64,000 nt of DNA from the NCBI GenBank assembly GCA_050633105.1, contig JBOEFW010000068.1:1-64000 (forward strand), written 5' to 3'. The position numbers were made by a program, and so were the translations under genes. The stretch comes from Aureispira sp050633105 (GTDB lineage Bacteria; Bacteroidota; Bacteroidia; Chitinophagales; Saprospiraceae). Below are positions 26,977 to 35,248 of the stretch, in pieces (position 1 is the stretch's first letter; each line of letters begins with the position of its first letter). A model generated the notes under the pieces. The model was not told the DNA's origin. It made no database searches and was given only the letters and a program-made list of their open reading frames with translations.

Positions 26977-27041
26977 AAAAACGGGAAGGGTGCACCCACA
27001 AAGACACAGCCCTTCCCTATTCACTTATTCAAACAAACAAG
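26977..27041 (+). promoter_or_regulatory. Hairpin leader, copy 2
   Basis: GGGAAGGG (26983-26990) pairs with CCCTTCCC (27010-27017). The loop differs from copy 1 by one base only (GACACAG versus GATACAG), and the TTATTCAAACAA box again precedes the ATG (27045). Confidence 0.75.
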
Positions 27042-27044
27042 TTA

Positions 27045-28229
27045 ATGACTACAAGAAACAAAAATTCCTATCAAGCGAAAAGAGAATTAGAGAAAAAACA
27101 AAAGAAAGCGGCCAAATTAGCTAGAGAAATAGAAGAAAAAACGGCAGTAAAAAGTTTTGTTGAGAGCTGGTATGTTGTTTATCAATCGAGCAAATTTTTT
27201 AAATGGCTCTTGCAATTGGCAAGCGGTGTTACTGCAATTTGTGCCCTTTATTACCTACTACCACACTTCTATTTAATCTTAAAAATACCGCTTATAATGG
27301 CTGGTATTATCGGTTTTGAAATCTATGTAAAGCGGCCAATTGTTCATAACTTCTTTAGGGATTATTGTGTTAATGAATATGATTTGGAACCCTTCACGGC
27401 AACAAGCGCCCTTATTGCTGTTGCATTGAGTGTGAGCCTTTCTGTTTATGGCTCTACTAAGATGGTCTATTTGTTGTTTCCTGATGTGGAAGAAGGGCAA
27501 CCCGTATTACTCGTTGCTGACGAAATCAACGCCACTTATAATAAAAGATTTGCTGATATTATGGCGGATCAAAAGAAGTTTTATAAATCGCGTTCCCATT
27601 ATGGAAAATTAAGGAAAGAAGATAGCAAAATTGTAAGCACCTATGCTAATGATAAACGTCGAATAGATTCTTTTAAACGAGAAGCGCTGCTTATTATGGC
27701 GGATTCTAACAAAGTCCTTACAGCCGCCCACGCCGCAAATTATGAACAGCAACAAACAGTACTACAAAAGCAGCGCGAAGAGTGGCAATATGGCTTCATT
27801 GTAGGGGTTGTTATATTGGAATTGCTGTATTTTCTTTGCGTTTTTTTTGGATTCTATTATGTAATGGAAGCGAAAGACGAACGCGAAACGCCACGAAATA
27901 CCACCACTTCAAGAGTTGATATGCAAGACCTCATCACACTTAGTGAGGGGCTAACAGAACAACAAAAACGAGAGCTGGTAAAAGGTATTGGCGTTAACGT
28001 TAACGCGAGTAGTCGCGTTCTTGGTACTAGTGTTGCTCCTAGAAGTATACAAATTACACAAGGCAATCAGGAAACCTCAATTCCTAAAGTCGTCAAAAAA
28101 TCGCAAAAGAACGCGAAAAAAACGACAAATTGCGCCTACTGCAATAAGGAGTTTGTGCCAACTAGAAAAGGACATCTTTACTGTTCTACAGAATGTAAAT
28201 CCTCTAACTGGAGAGCAAAGCAACAGTAA
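27045..28229 (+). CDS. Membrane protein with coiled coil and C-terminal zinc finger
   Basis: A 394-residue protein: basic N-terminus; membrane segments at about 53-95 (two) and 118-145; a charged coiled-coil region (about 160-247); a further membrane helix (249-275); then a cytoplasmic tail ending in a Cys4 finger (C363, C366, C380, C384: NCAYC ... YCSTEC). The finger resembles those that bind nucleic acid. A membrane protein with a nucleic-acid-type finger could tether replication or genome packaging to the membrane. That is inference; no family is recognised. Confidence 0.7.
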   Translation: MTTRNKNSYQAKRELEKKQKKAAKLAREIEEKTAVKSFVESWYVVYQSSKFFKWLLQLASGVTAICALYYLLPHFYLILKIPLIMAGIIGFEIYVKRPIVHNFFRDYCVNEYDLEPFTATSALIAVALSVSLSVYGSTKMVYLLFPDVEEGQPVLLVADEINATYNKRFADIMADQKKFYKSRSHYGKLRKEDSKIVSTYANDKRRIDSFKREALLIMADSNKVLTAAHAANYEQQQTVLQKQREEWQYGFIVGVVILELLYFLCVFFGFYYVMEAKDERETPRNTTTSRVDMQDLITLSEGLTEQQKRELVKGIGVNVNASSRVLGTSVAPRSIQITQGNQETSIPKVVKKSQKNAKKTTNCAYCNKEFVPTRKGHLYCSTECKSSNWRAKQQ

Positions 28230-28256
28230 TATTTTACCACTATAATAAATGGTCCT

Positions 28257-28472
28257 ATGGGCGAGCCTTCAGATTTTTTTTTAACCAAAAGCGAACTTGA
28301 ACAATTACTTGGTTTTACAATGCGCATAGCGTATAGAAATCAAATATTTACAGAGGATATAGTAATAGAGTTAGGCTTTGAGTCTTTGTACCAGTTTAAA
28401 ACTAGGAAGAGTTTTAGTATACTAGAATCGAAGTCTATACGTGAATACTTACGCTCAATAGGTTTGCGTTAG
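28257..28472 (+). CDS. Small protein, last early gene
   Basis: A 71-residue protein (MGEPSDFFLTKSELEQLLG...) rich in short helices, possibly a compact helix-turn-helix (SELEQLLGFTMRIAYRNQIF). No family recognised. A strong terminator follows six bases after its stop, closing the early operon. Confidence 0.6.
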   Translation: MGEPSDFFLTKSELEQLLGFTMRIAYRNQIFTEDIVIELGFESLYQFKTRKSFSILESKSIREYLRSIGLR

Positions 28473-28477
28473 ATTAT

Positions 28478-28511
28478 AGCTGCTAAACATCATGTTTAGC
28501 AGCTTTTTTTG
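28478..28511 (+). terminator. Terminator of the early operon
   Basis: AGCTGCTAAACAT (28478-28490) and its complement (28492-28504), then seven T's. Confidence 0.92.
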
Positions 28512-28542
28512 TAAAAGCCGCTTAAATGTGAGTTTTAACAAC

Positions 28543-28568
28543 TTGACTTTTAGTTGTTTATACTTTTA
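28543..28568 (+). promoter_or_regulatory. Possible promoter for a short RNA
   Basis: TTG (28543-28545) and TACTTTTA (28561-28568, one mismatch to TAnnTTTG) lie between two terminators, with no reading frame downstream. Confidence 0.4.
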
Positions 28569-28574
28569 GACCTC

Positions 28575-28634
28575 CGCAGGTTGGCCAAATAAACCAGGAT
28601 TGCCAGAGCAGAAGCTCTAGCAATCCTTTTTTTT
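28575..28634 (+). ncRNA. Candidate 60-nt RNA beside the iterons
   Basis: The interval starts a few bases after the promoter-like boxes and ends in a strong hairpin with eight T's. No ORF fits. It could be a copy-number or regulatory RNA of the replicon. Inferred from boxes and terminator only. Confidence 0.35.
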
Positions 28635-28635
28635 G
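28595..28635 (+). terminator. Terminator without an upstream gene
   Basis: AGGATTGC-C-AGAGC / GCTCT-A-GCAATCCT with AGAA loop, followed by eight T's. Confidence 0.9.
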
Positions 28636-28660
28636 ACCTATGAAGAACATTCTTAGGGCT

Positions 28661-28722
28661 TTTGCAGGGCTTTTCTAGGGTGTTTGCAGGGCTTTTCTAG
28701 GGTGTTTGCAGGGCTTTTCCAG
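28661..28722. repeat. 22-nt tandem repeat, nearly three copies
   Basis: Unit TTTGCAGGGCTTTTCTAGGG plus TG at 28661-28682 and 28683-28704 (identical), third copy truncated and with one change (28705-28722). A partial copy precedes it. Confidence 0.9.
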
Positions 28723-28800
28723 TATAGTATATAGTATAGGTGGTATTAAAGGCTTAGAAAGAGGCTCTAACTAATTGCCTAGCATAGGTAGTACTACAAT

Positions 28801-28830
28801 TGTTGATATTTTTTGTTAAAAAAATCAACA
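28801..28830. other. A/T-rich hairpin in the putative origin
   Basis: TGTTGAT ... ATCAACA arms enclosing T6/A6 and a GTT loop, immediately before the 11-nt repeats. Easily melted; suits an unwinding element. Confidence 0.6.
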
Positions 28831-28834
28831 TTTT

Positions 28835-28899
28835 ACCAAATCCCGACCAAATCCCGACCAAATCCAAACCGAATCTTACCGAATCCCGACAGAATCCAG
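28835..28899. repeat. Six 11-nt iteron-like repeats
   Basis: Consensus ACCRAATCCCG. Units start at 28835, 28846, 28857, 28868, 28878 and 28889; the fourth is one base short and units 3-6 carry one or two changes. The spacing equals one helical turn, as for iterons bound on one face of DNA. Confidence 0.85.
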
Positions 28900-28999
28900 T
28901 AAAGACAAAAATTCTCTTGTTTTTAATAATTGTTTGTTATACGTTTGTATCTATTCTTTATACAAAATAAACTACTGTCTAATCTATTAAATACACATT

Positions 29000-29233
29000 A
29001 TGTATCGAACAATCATTGTTAAAGTCAGCCTGTCTAAAGTTAAAGATATAGGAGATCCTAATTCCTTCAATTTAGATTATGAAAAATTATTTGGAGAGCC
29101 ACTAACAACCGCCCCAACAGTTCAAGTGACAAAAAACGACGACACAGAACTAATTTTGACTATTACTGCCAAGCCTAAAGATAAGGCCAAAACAAAAAAC
29201 ACAGATTCCAATAAAGAGGAAGAGGTTAAATAA
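29000..29233 (+). CDS. Small protein, first late gene
   Basis: A 77-residue protein: beta-like N-terminal half (MYRTIIVKVSLSKV ... TELILTITAK) and a charged, probably disordered tail (KPKDKAKTKNTDSNKEEEVK). No family recognised. The strong leader hairpin that follows separates it from the next gene, so it may be expressed at a different level from the virion-like genes downstream. Confidence 0.6.
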   Translation: MYRTIIVKVSLSKVKDIGDPNSFNLDYEKLFGEPLTTAPTVQVTKNDDTELILTITAKPKDKAKTKNTDSNKEEEVK

Positions 29234-29260
29234 TTTGCACTTTTCGCAAATGTTTGTTTG

Positions 29261-29296
29261 AAAGGGGGTAGGGCGTATGGGTGCGCTCTACCCTTT
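29261..29296 (+). promoter_or_regulatory. Leader hairpin before late genes
   Basis: AAAGGGGGTAGGGCG pairs with CGCTCTACCCTTT around TATGGGTG, 23 bases before the ATG at 29319. Position and size resemble the two hairpin leaders of the early region. No T run, so regulation or RNA stability rather than termination. Confidence 0.6.
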
Positions 29297-29318
29297 ACAA
29301 GGCTTTAAAATTAGATAG

Positions 29319-29816
29319 ATGGCAGATTTAAAGGATTTAGTAGTAGGGAGCTTAGCGCTTGTTGGTGTAATGGCAGTTGCAGAACGTGGAGCCTATGCCG
29401 TAGGGGAGGAAATAGGAAATAATATTGACTATCAGGTAAACAAACCTATTGTCAATTTAAATAGATCCTTGGAGGGAATTGTTTTGGTAACGCTTCCTGT
29501 AGGCATCACAAATGACAATAGTTTTTCTATTCAAATAGATAAATTCCAAGGCAAAATTTTTTACGGGCAAACTTATTTATCTGATATCTTGATTAATCAA
29601 CCACTTTCATTAGGAGCAAACAAATATACTAAGGTAAAATTGCTTTTTGAAGCAGATATAAACGAAGCAATGACCAGCGTTGCAGGTAATTACATCAACA
29701 CAGGTACTACAAGTTTATTAAATAGCCTCTATCTAAAAGGAGTATTACAAATTTTAAGTACCTCTTTTAGTGGGAGTTTATCAATTCCTATAGAGTTACC
29801 AATTCCTATAATATGA
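29319..29816 (+). CDS. Membrane-anchored beta-sandwich protein (LEA-like)
   Basis: A 165-residue protein with an N-terminal hydrophobic segment (about 6-24) and a beta-rich domain: ITNDNSFSIQIDKFQGKIFYGQ, then LGANKYTKVKLLFEADINEA and a hydrophobic end. The order of strands resembles the LEA/WHy beta-sandwich (inference). It overlaps the next gene by four bases (ATGA), so the two are coupled. A small anchored sandwich next to a large virion-like protein would fit a minor capsid or membrane protein. Confidence 0.65.
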   Translation: MADLKDLVVGSLALVGVMAVAERGAYAVGEEIGNNIDYQVNKPIVNLNRSLEGIVLVTLPVGITNDNSFSIQIDKFQGKIFYGQTYLSDILINQPLSLGANKYTKVKLLFEADINEAMTSVAGNYINTGTTSLLNSLYLKGVLQILSTSFSGSLSIPIELPIPII

Positions 29817-31771
29817 TTGATACCAGTTTTATTGATACTAGTAGTATTCCAGATTATACAGGAGTAGTAGATGTCAAGCACGAAAGAGGAAATACCAGAG
29901 ATATTATTAATGTAGTGCTCAAAGTTAATACCGAAAATGATAGTCGTTTTAATAAGTTTTCAAGGCAGTTTCCCCCAACCTTAGCAGGTTTGCACCTTCT
30001 CTGGGCATGGGTTCGGAACAATATAAAGTATATAGAAGATGGTTTTGGGTATCAATATATCAAGTTACCAGAAGCATTATTTGGCATAGGGAAAGGGGAT
30101 TGTAAAAGCTTTACACTTTTTGTTAATCAAGTATTAAAGTGTATTGGGTTAAGTTATTATACCAGGTTTGCAGGTTATGAGGGGGAAGATTTTACACATG
30201 TTTATACAGTTGTGCTCCTCAATGGAAAAGAAGTTCCTTTAGACGCTGTATACAATCGTTTTAGTAAAGAAGTCAAGTACACTAAAAAAGAAGACCACAT
30301 GACTAATATTGCAGTAATTAGAGGGATACCAAAAAACATTAAAACAGTAGGGAACGCCCCTACTAGTTTGGAAGAAGTGCAGCAGCGCAAAGCCTACATA
30401 CCAGAGCAAGCGCCTATCAATTTCCATAAAAACAGTTATTCAACATCACATCTACTTTTATTAAAGCAGCGTTTGCAAATATTTGGTTCAATGCGTGGAG
30501 GCATAGAATCTTCTATTAACAAGGCTGTTAACATGGTAGATGGGGCTATTAAAAATGGTTATTTAAAAGAGGGCATTATTGATGACTCTTTGCAAAAAGT
30601 GGCCGCCCAAGTCACCTTGCTATTGGGTCAGCCTGGTGATAGTATGGGTTACGGCGGACGGGGGCAAAAAAAGGCATTTTTGCAAGCCAAAGCAGGAACA
30701 GAACTTGCAAAAAGCAAAATAGGAAGTTCTTTAAAGCTTAAAGATTTAGGAAGTTTGTTTTATAAACAAATAGGGGGAACGGGTGCCCCTACAGATCCTT
30801 TCCAGTTTGAACCATTAGTAAAATTATTACCTAACGGAGATGTTGACCCCTTTAAGCTGGTGACAACTACCCAAATACAAAACAACCCCAATGCGTTGCT
30901 TTTTTGGGGTAGAGATACTTTCGAGTATCAAGTACCATTAAGTGATTTTTGGAACGATTACCAAAAAACTAAACAGGATTTTATACAGGCGCACCCTGGT
31001 AAAATGGCAAAACAAGATAAAGTAAGCGAACGGTACGCCTTTGCTAATCAGGCTTCTTATGATTTGTTTTTAGAAGAAATAAAGGCCAATTCTGGCGTTT
31101 TGTCAAAATGGATCAATGAACTGTTTAGAGTCAAAAAGAAGGGCGTTAATAATGCAAATCCTGCCTCAGGAACACTCTACAACTTTTTAAATACAGTAAA
31201 CGGCGCTACCTACAATGACTTCCCCGAAAAAGTACGCTTTAAAGGTCTTTCTCAACAAGGCTATATTGCCGCCTGTGTTGACTTCTCAGGCGTTGCGCGT
31301 AGTTTGGTAGAAGCAATGCTAATCAACGGCGTAATGGCTGACATGGGAGGGCATGAGCCTAAAGCGGTTTTAGAAGCCTTGCTTCATGGGAGTAAACCTG
31401 GTATTGGCATCATAGATCCTGCTACTTTAGCTGTTATTGCTACTATTGCCACTACTTTATTAACTACTGCGGGAGGTATCATAACAGTTGCAATGAATAA
31501 CGGAGCTAATAAAGCGGCAATGCTTGACCAGAGCATGAAAGATAGCGCACAGTTTGCCAATCAAAATGCTTCTACTATTCCTCACGAATTAGATTTTGCG
31601 GCACCTGTAGCCCCTCCAAATGGGAGCGGCGGCGGTGGCGGTGGTAGTGATCCTAGCGGAAGTGGTGATGATGTTGCTACCTCAGGAGGTAGCACTTTGT
31701 TAAAAATATTAGGGGTTGGTGCTGCTGGCTATTTGCTGACTAGAGGCAATGCTACAGAAGAAGATATTTAA
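29813..31771 (+). CDS. Large protein with transglutaminase-like domain and membrane tail
   Basis: The largest protein of the element (652 residues). Residues 55-170 form a transglutaminase-like cysteine protease fold with a complete triad: C97 in GKGDCKSF, H129 in FTHVYT, D144 in PLDAVYN. The long middle is helical. Near the C-terminus are two hydrophobic segments (about 535-560 and 628-645) around a Gly/Ser-rich linker. This could be a virion membrane protein with wall-peptide cleaving or maturation activity; proteolysis of phage proteins is an alternative. The activity is inferred from the triad. Confidence 0.75.
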   Translation: MIDTSFIDTSSIPDYTGVVDVKHERGNTRDIINVVLKVNTENDSRFNKFSRQFPPTLAGLHLLWAWVRNNIKYIEDGFGYQYIKLPEALFGIGKGDCKSFTLFVNQVLKCIGLSYYTRFAGYEGEDFTHVYTVVLLNGKEVPLDAVYNRFSKEVKYTKKEDHMTNIAVIRGIPKNIKTVGNAPTSLEEVQQRKAYIPEQAPINFHKNSYSTSHLLLLKQRLQIFGSMRGGIESSINKAVNMVDGAIKNGYLKEGIIDDSLQKVAAQVTLLLGQPGDSMGYGGRGQKKAFLQAKAGTELAKSKIGSSLKLKDLGSLFYKQIGGTGAPTDPFQFEPLVKLLPNGDVDPFKLVTTTQIQNNPNALLFWGRDTFEYQVPLSDFWNDYQKTKQDFIQAHPGKMAKQDKVSERYAFANQASYDLFLEEIKANSGVLSKWINELFRVKKKGVNNANPASGTLYNFLNTVNGATYNDFPEKVRFKGLSQQGYIAACVDFSGVARSLVEAMLINGVMADMGGHEPKAVLEALLHGSKPGIGIIDPATLAVIATIATTLLTTAGGIITVAMNNGANKAAMLDQSMKDSAQFANQNASTIPHELDFAAPVAPPNGSGGGGGGSDPSGSGDDVATSGGSTLLKILGVGAAGYLLTRGNATEEDI

Positions 31772-31793
31772 TAACAGATTTAAAAAAAATGTA

Positions 31794-32003
31794 ATGGCAA
31801 AAAAAAGAAAAAAGGTTTCAAAATGGAGTAAAGCGCTAGGAGCTGCTTCAACCAATTGCGCGGAAGGCACCGCAGAAAGTCAGAAAAAGTTTGAAAAAGC
31901 CGCAGATGATTACATCAAAGATGCCGTAAAAAAAGGCAAAAAAAAATCTGAAGCGAAAAAATCTATTAACAAACTAAGAAACTGCAAAAAAGGCAGAAGA
32001 TAG
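31794..32003 (+). CDS. Small, very basic protein
   Basis: A 69-residue Lys/Arg-rich protein (MAKKRKKVSKWSKALG ... KKGRR). An upstream ATG overlaps the previous gene, but the one at 31794 gives a clean start. The charge and size suit a virion DNA-condensing protein. That is inference from composition only. Confidence 0.65.
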   Translation: MAKKRKKVSKWSKALGAASTNCAEGTAESQKKFEKAADDYIKDAVKKGKKKSEAKKSINKLRNCKKGRR

Positions 32004-32041
32004 CAACTAAACCTAGTTTCAAAATTCTAAAATAGAAAATT

Positions 32042-32611
32042 ATGTGTGGATGTGATGTTGGCCTTTATGGCCATGATTATGATGAACCCGATTATATTGG
32101 GGGATTTGAAGATCTTCAACCCAATACGTTGGTAAAAGCTGCCGTATTTATTGCCTCTAGTAGTGGTGGCGTTATTGCGGCTAGTCAGGCTGAAAAGTTT
32201 TTGACTCTTAATAAAGACGGCACGCCAAAAACAAAAGGTTTTTTAGCCACTCCAGCCGATGAAGATAAACGAGATTACGCTTTTATTGGAACAGGTGTTT
32301 TAACGGCTGGTTTAGGGCTGGTCTCTAATGGTAAAGTTGGCGATTGGCTCTTCGGTTTTGGCGTTGGTTGGGGAGGTTATGGTGCAAATCGTCTTTTGGC
32401 TAAAAAAGCGCCTAAGCTTTTATATATACCTGCTGCGGCTCCTGCTGTTTCGGGATATGAAACAATGCAACGCAACCCTACCAGAAATGTACTGCATGGC
32501 TTCAATAGTAGCATTGAAGAAATGATGCAAGATGCCGAGCAAATGCCTGTAACTAATCCAATTCATAAGACTGCAAAAAAGGAGGAAGTCTATCAAGAAT
32601 ATTTTGGGTAG
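32042..32611 (+). CDS. Membrane protein with Gly/Ala-rich helices
   Basis: A 189-residue protein. An acidic N-terminus (MCGCDVGLYGHDYDEPDY) is followed by hydrophobic Gly/Ala-rich helices (about 31-50 and 80-120, including GTGVLTAGLGLVSNG and FGFGVGWGGYGAN) and a polar C-terminus. It looks like an integral virion membrane protein. No family recognised. Confidence 0.65.
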   Translation: MCGCDVGLYGHDYDEPDYIGGFEDLQPNTLVKAAVFIASSSGGVIAASQAEKFLTLNKDGTPKTKGFLATPADEDKRDYAFIGTGVLTAGLGLVSNGKVGDWLFGFGVGWGGYGANRLLAKKAPKLLYIPAAAPAVSGYETMQRNPTRNVLHGFNSSIEEMMQDAEQMPVTNPIHKTAKKEEVYQEYFG

Positions 32612-32665
32612 AGCTGAAAAAATCGAGATTCAATAATTTAATTTACTCTTTAAAAACAACAACTC

Positions 32666-33394
32666 ATGCAATCAGGTATGAATATAACGATTTTAGATAA
32701 CCCCGAATTATACAATGACAATAAAGGTCTTGGCAAATTAAAAGCTAAGTTTATTGCAATGGGAGGGGACGAAAACGAATTTGAGGCTTTAGAAATCGTC
32801 CATTGTCAATTAATAGCTTATGTTCCTATAGAAAATGCAAGTTTTCCAGAAGCTAGATTTGGGTATGATTACGGTGATCCTTCTATTATTTTAGAAGATA
32901 ATGACGCTTTTCTCGCTAATCGTGTTGCTCTTGGTTTTGTCTCTGTTCCAAATGGAGAAGATATTTCCCACCAAGAAGTATTATACTATAATTCTCCTCT
33001 AGATTTCCCTTATCAAGCTCCTGGAGCAGTAGAACAATACAAGGCAATTGAAGCGCTTTATAAACTGGAATTTAGCTTATACAACAATAATAGACAAGTA
33101 GAATTTCATGGCAGTTGTTTAAAAAAGGTACCAGAACATAGAGTTAGGGGGCAGTTACATTATCCAGAAGGTATTTTTCACCACTTGCCAAGCCAAGTAT
33201 TATTTAAAGGTACCGAGGTCATGAAATTTAAAGCAGAGAATCATACATCTGCTGAAATTGATTCTCTGCCTGGTGATAAAAACGCTCAAAAAATGTACGC
33301 TGCTTTCCATGTGGGAGGTCTTCGCATTCGTCGAGGTTCTGAGGCCTTAGCCATATTATTTAAAAGTTTAGAGAAAAACTACTGCATTCAATAA
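32666..33394 (+). CDS. Beta-rich protein, candidate shell protein 1
   Basis: A 242-residue soluble protein without membrane segment, predicted from sequence to be mostly beta (EIVHCQLIAYVPIENAS, LEFSLYNNNRQVEFHG, MYAAFHVGGLRIRRG). It stands directly before the 309-residue beta-rich protein (11-base gap), like the pairs of capsid proteins in tailless dsDNA phages. No sequence motif proves this. It may also be a penton, vertex or scaffold protein. I recognise no family. Confidence 0.6.
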   Translation: MQSGMNITILDNPELYNDNKGLGKLKAKFIAMGGDENEFEALEIVHCQLIAYVPIENASFPEARFGYDYGDPSIILEDNDAFLANRVALGFVSVPNGEDISHQEVLYYNSPLDFPYQAPGAVEQYKAIEALYKLEFSLYNNNRQVEFHGSCLKKVPEHRVRGQLHYPEGIFHHLPSQVLFKGTEVMKFKAENHTSAEIDSLPGDKNAQKMYAAFHVGGLRIRRGSEALAILFKSLEKNYCIQ

Positions 33395-33405
33395 AAAAAC
33401 TTCTT

Positions 33406-34335
33406 ATGTCTATACCTATCAATTACGGAATGAATACCAAAACGTTTTCTATTCCGTTAAAAAGCGGAAAGTTTAATTATAGTTTAGGTTCTGTTATTAG
33501 AGAAACTGTTTTTAAGCACGCTAATGCTATAACAGGTATTGTTTTTAGGTTTGATATGAGCAGTACAGGTTTATATACAGATGAAAAGGGAATGCCTCTG
33601 GTGCCAGCGGCTACGATGCGCAACAGTTGGCTAAACTTGTACGATTTAAAGGGTCAAGTGTTATTAGGTAACCATAATTTACAAACATTATCAACAGATT
33701 ATGTTACTAGGGATAGTTACGGAAACCTAATAACACCAAGTTTTGTCAATTGGAAAAAGTCAGAAATTTTTATCAGTCCTAATACTAATATTATTACTGG
33801 TCAACAATTAGAATTCACAATCTGGTATACAACCGATTGTACTAAGAGTTATCCTACTAACATTGCCTTTAATACAGGGCCTTACAATGCTCTTAGAAGG
33901 CGTACTGTTGAAGTACATGCGGCATTATCTGGAGCAAGTAGCGCGTTTTTTAACTTTGGTGCAAACGAATTGCCAAGCTGTGCGGAAATAGTAGGCGTTC
34001 GGTTCTTACGCTTTGAGTATGAAAATAAGGAAGGGGTAATGAGTGTACAACTTTCTAAACCCACTAACCCACTAGCACCGCCACCGCCACCCAAAGCGGG
34101 CGCGATGAATTGTTCTTTTTTGCAGCTAAAAAACCTAAAATCTGGTTACCATAGTTTGCTAGATAATGTACCTGTAACGGATCTAAAAGCAATCAATCAT
34201 ATAGGTAAAGATTATTTTCCTATAGAGCGCACAAAAGCGGAAGAGGTGGACTGGGCGAACTCTGGTTTTTTAGTCTCCGCTCTTGGTCAAATGAATGATA
34301 ATGTAATCTTTTCTTTAATGTTCTATTATTATTAA
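33406..34335 (+). CDS. Beta-rich protein, candidate major capsid protein
   Basis: A 309-residue protein rich in beta-strands, no membrane segment or coiled coil: FSIPLKSGKFNYSLGSV, AITGIVFRFDMSS, LEFTIWYTTD, FLRFEYENKEGVMSVQ and a C-terminal VIFSLMFYYY. A Pro-rich linker (LAPPPPPKAG, about 225-234) divides it into two parts, compatible with two beta-barrels. Length falls in the range of double-jelly-roll capsid proteins. That is inference; no conserved residue set supports it. It lies between the 242-residue protein and a coiled-coil protein in one operon. Confidence 0.6.
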   Translation: MSIPINYGMNTKTFSIPLKSGKFNYSLGSVIRETVFKHANAITGIVFRFDMSSTGLYTDEKGMPLVPAATMRNSWLNLYDLKGQVLLGNHNLQTLSTDYVTRDSYGNLITPSFVNWKKSEIFISPNTNIITGQQLEFTIWYTTDCTKSYPTNIAFNTGPYNALRRRTVEVHAALSGASSAFFNFGANELPSCAEIVGVRFLRFEYENKEGVMSVQLSKPTNPLAPPPPPKAGAMNCSFLQLKNLKSGYHSLLDNVPVTDLKAINHIGKDYFPIERTKAEEVDWANSGFLVSALGQMNDNVIFSLMFYYY

Positions 34336-34338
34336 ATC

Positions 34339-35241
34339 ATGGAAGACAAAGACGTTATAAAAGAAAGAATATCTACTTGGTTTAGTGCAAACCGACGAGG
34401 AAAAAAAGCAGATAAGCCCTGCTATTGGACATTATATCCCGCTTCTAGTCCTAATATAAAAATTCCTAGTGGAGCTAATAAAACATCTTCTAATTTTGAC
34501 GTAGAAGAATTAAAAGAAAGTGTGGAATTGGTCATATTTGATATGTCCTCTAATGTCCATACTAAATATTATGCTATACGTTTAAGAGAAAGCTCTACTG
34601 ATCCTGGTTTTATGACTTTTTATGAAAATCCTTTCAAAAAATCTAATCAAAGTAGTTTAGCAGGGTTGCCAAATCATAAAAACCAAGGAGAGCAAAATTT
34701 TATGATGCAATGGGTGATGACACAGGCCGAAATTTCTAGGCAAGAAAGTATAAGCCTTCAAGCACAAATTGCCGAAAGTAACGCAAATATGCGCGATCTC
34801 TTACAGGAAAAAAAAGATGAGATTGCTCAAATGAAAACAGAAGCGAGAATAGGCAACTTAAAAAGTGAAATTGCGGCTATACAAGCGGCTAATAACACCA
34901 AATTTAGCCAATTCATGGAAGAGGTTATGCCAATGGCAAAAGAATTTGTCATGTATAAAATGATGCCTCCATCAGAGCAACCAGAGCAGCAGAACAAGCA
35001 GGACGATTCAAAAGGACAACAGCAGCAAGATTCTAATAATTCGGAATTGGATAAGGCCTTGAATGATCTGGGTAAGTCGGTCAATTCTCATCAAGATGTT
35101 ATCTATTTAAGAACTTTATATATAGCTACTACTTGGGCAACAGAGGAAGAGAAAAAAGAGCTACAACAAGCCTTATTACCTTTTTTTGAAAGAGCCAAAA
35201 TGAGAAATGAAGAGCATAAAAAAAACACACAACAACAATAA
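34339..35241 (+). CDS. Coiled-coil protein
   Basis: A 300-residue protein with a small N-terminal domain (about 1-95: TYWTLYP-like strands, then MTFYENPF), a long coiled coil (about 115-200: TQAEISRQESISLQAQIAES ... MRDLLQEKKDEIAQMKTEAR), a Gln-rich linker and a helical end. It starts three bases after the candidate capsid gene. It could be a scaffold, a spike stalk or a genome-linked protein. Unknown family. Confidence 0.65.
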   Translation: MEDKDVIKERISTWFSANRRGKKADKPCYWTLYPASSPNIKIPSGANKTSSNFDVEELKESVELVIFDMSSNVHTKYYAIRLRESSTDPGFMTFYENPFKKSNQSSLAGLPNHKNQGEQNFMMQWVMTQAEISRQESISLQAQIAESNANMRDLLQEKKDEIAQMKTEARIGNLKSEIAAIQAANNTKFSQFMEEVMPMAKEFVMYKMMPPSEQPEQQNKQDDSKGQQQQDSNNSELDKALNDLGKSVNSHQDVIYLRTLYIATTWATEEEKKELQQALLPFFERAKMRNEEHKKNTQQQ

Positions 35242-35248
35242 TAAGCAC

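Larger units (their letters stand above)
28640..28999. other. Putative replication origin region
   Basis: Gene-free region carrying two sets of tandem repeats and an A/T-rich hairpin, between the early and late operons. This composition is typical of iteron origins. The initiator is not proven; the winged-helix gene at 22973 is the candidate. Confidence 0.5.

Noticed and set aside
28661..28899. CRISPR-like array
   Set aside because: The 22- and 11-nt repeats are directly adjacent without unique spacers, and no cas gene is near; iterons fit better.
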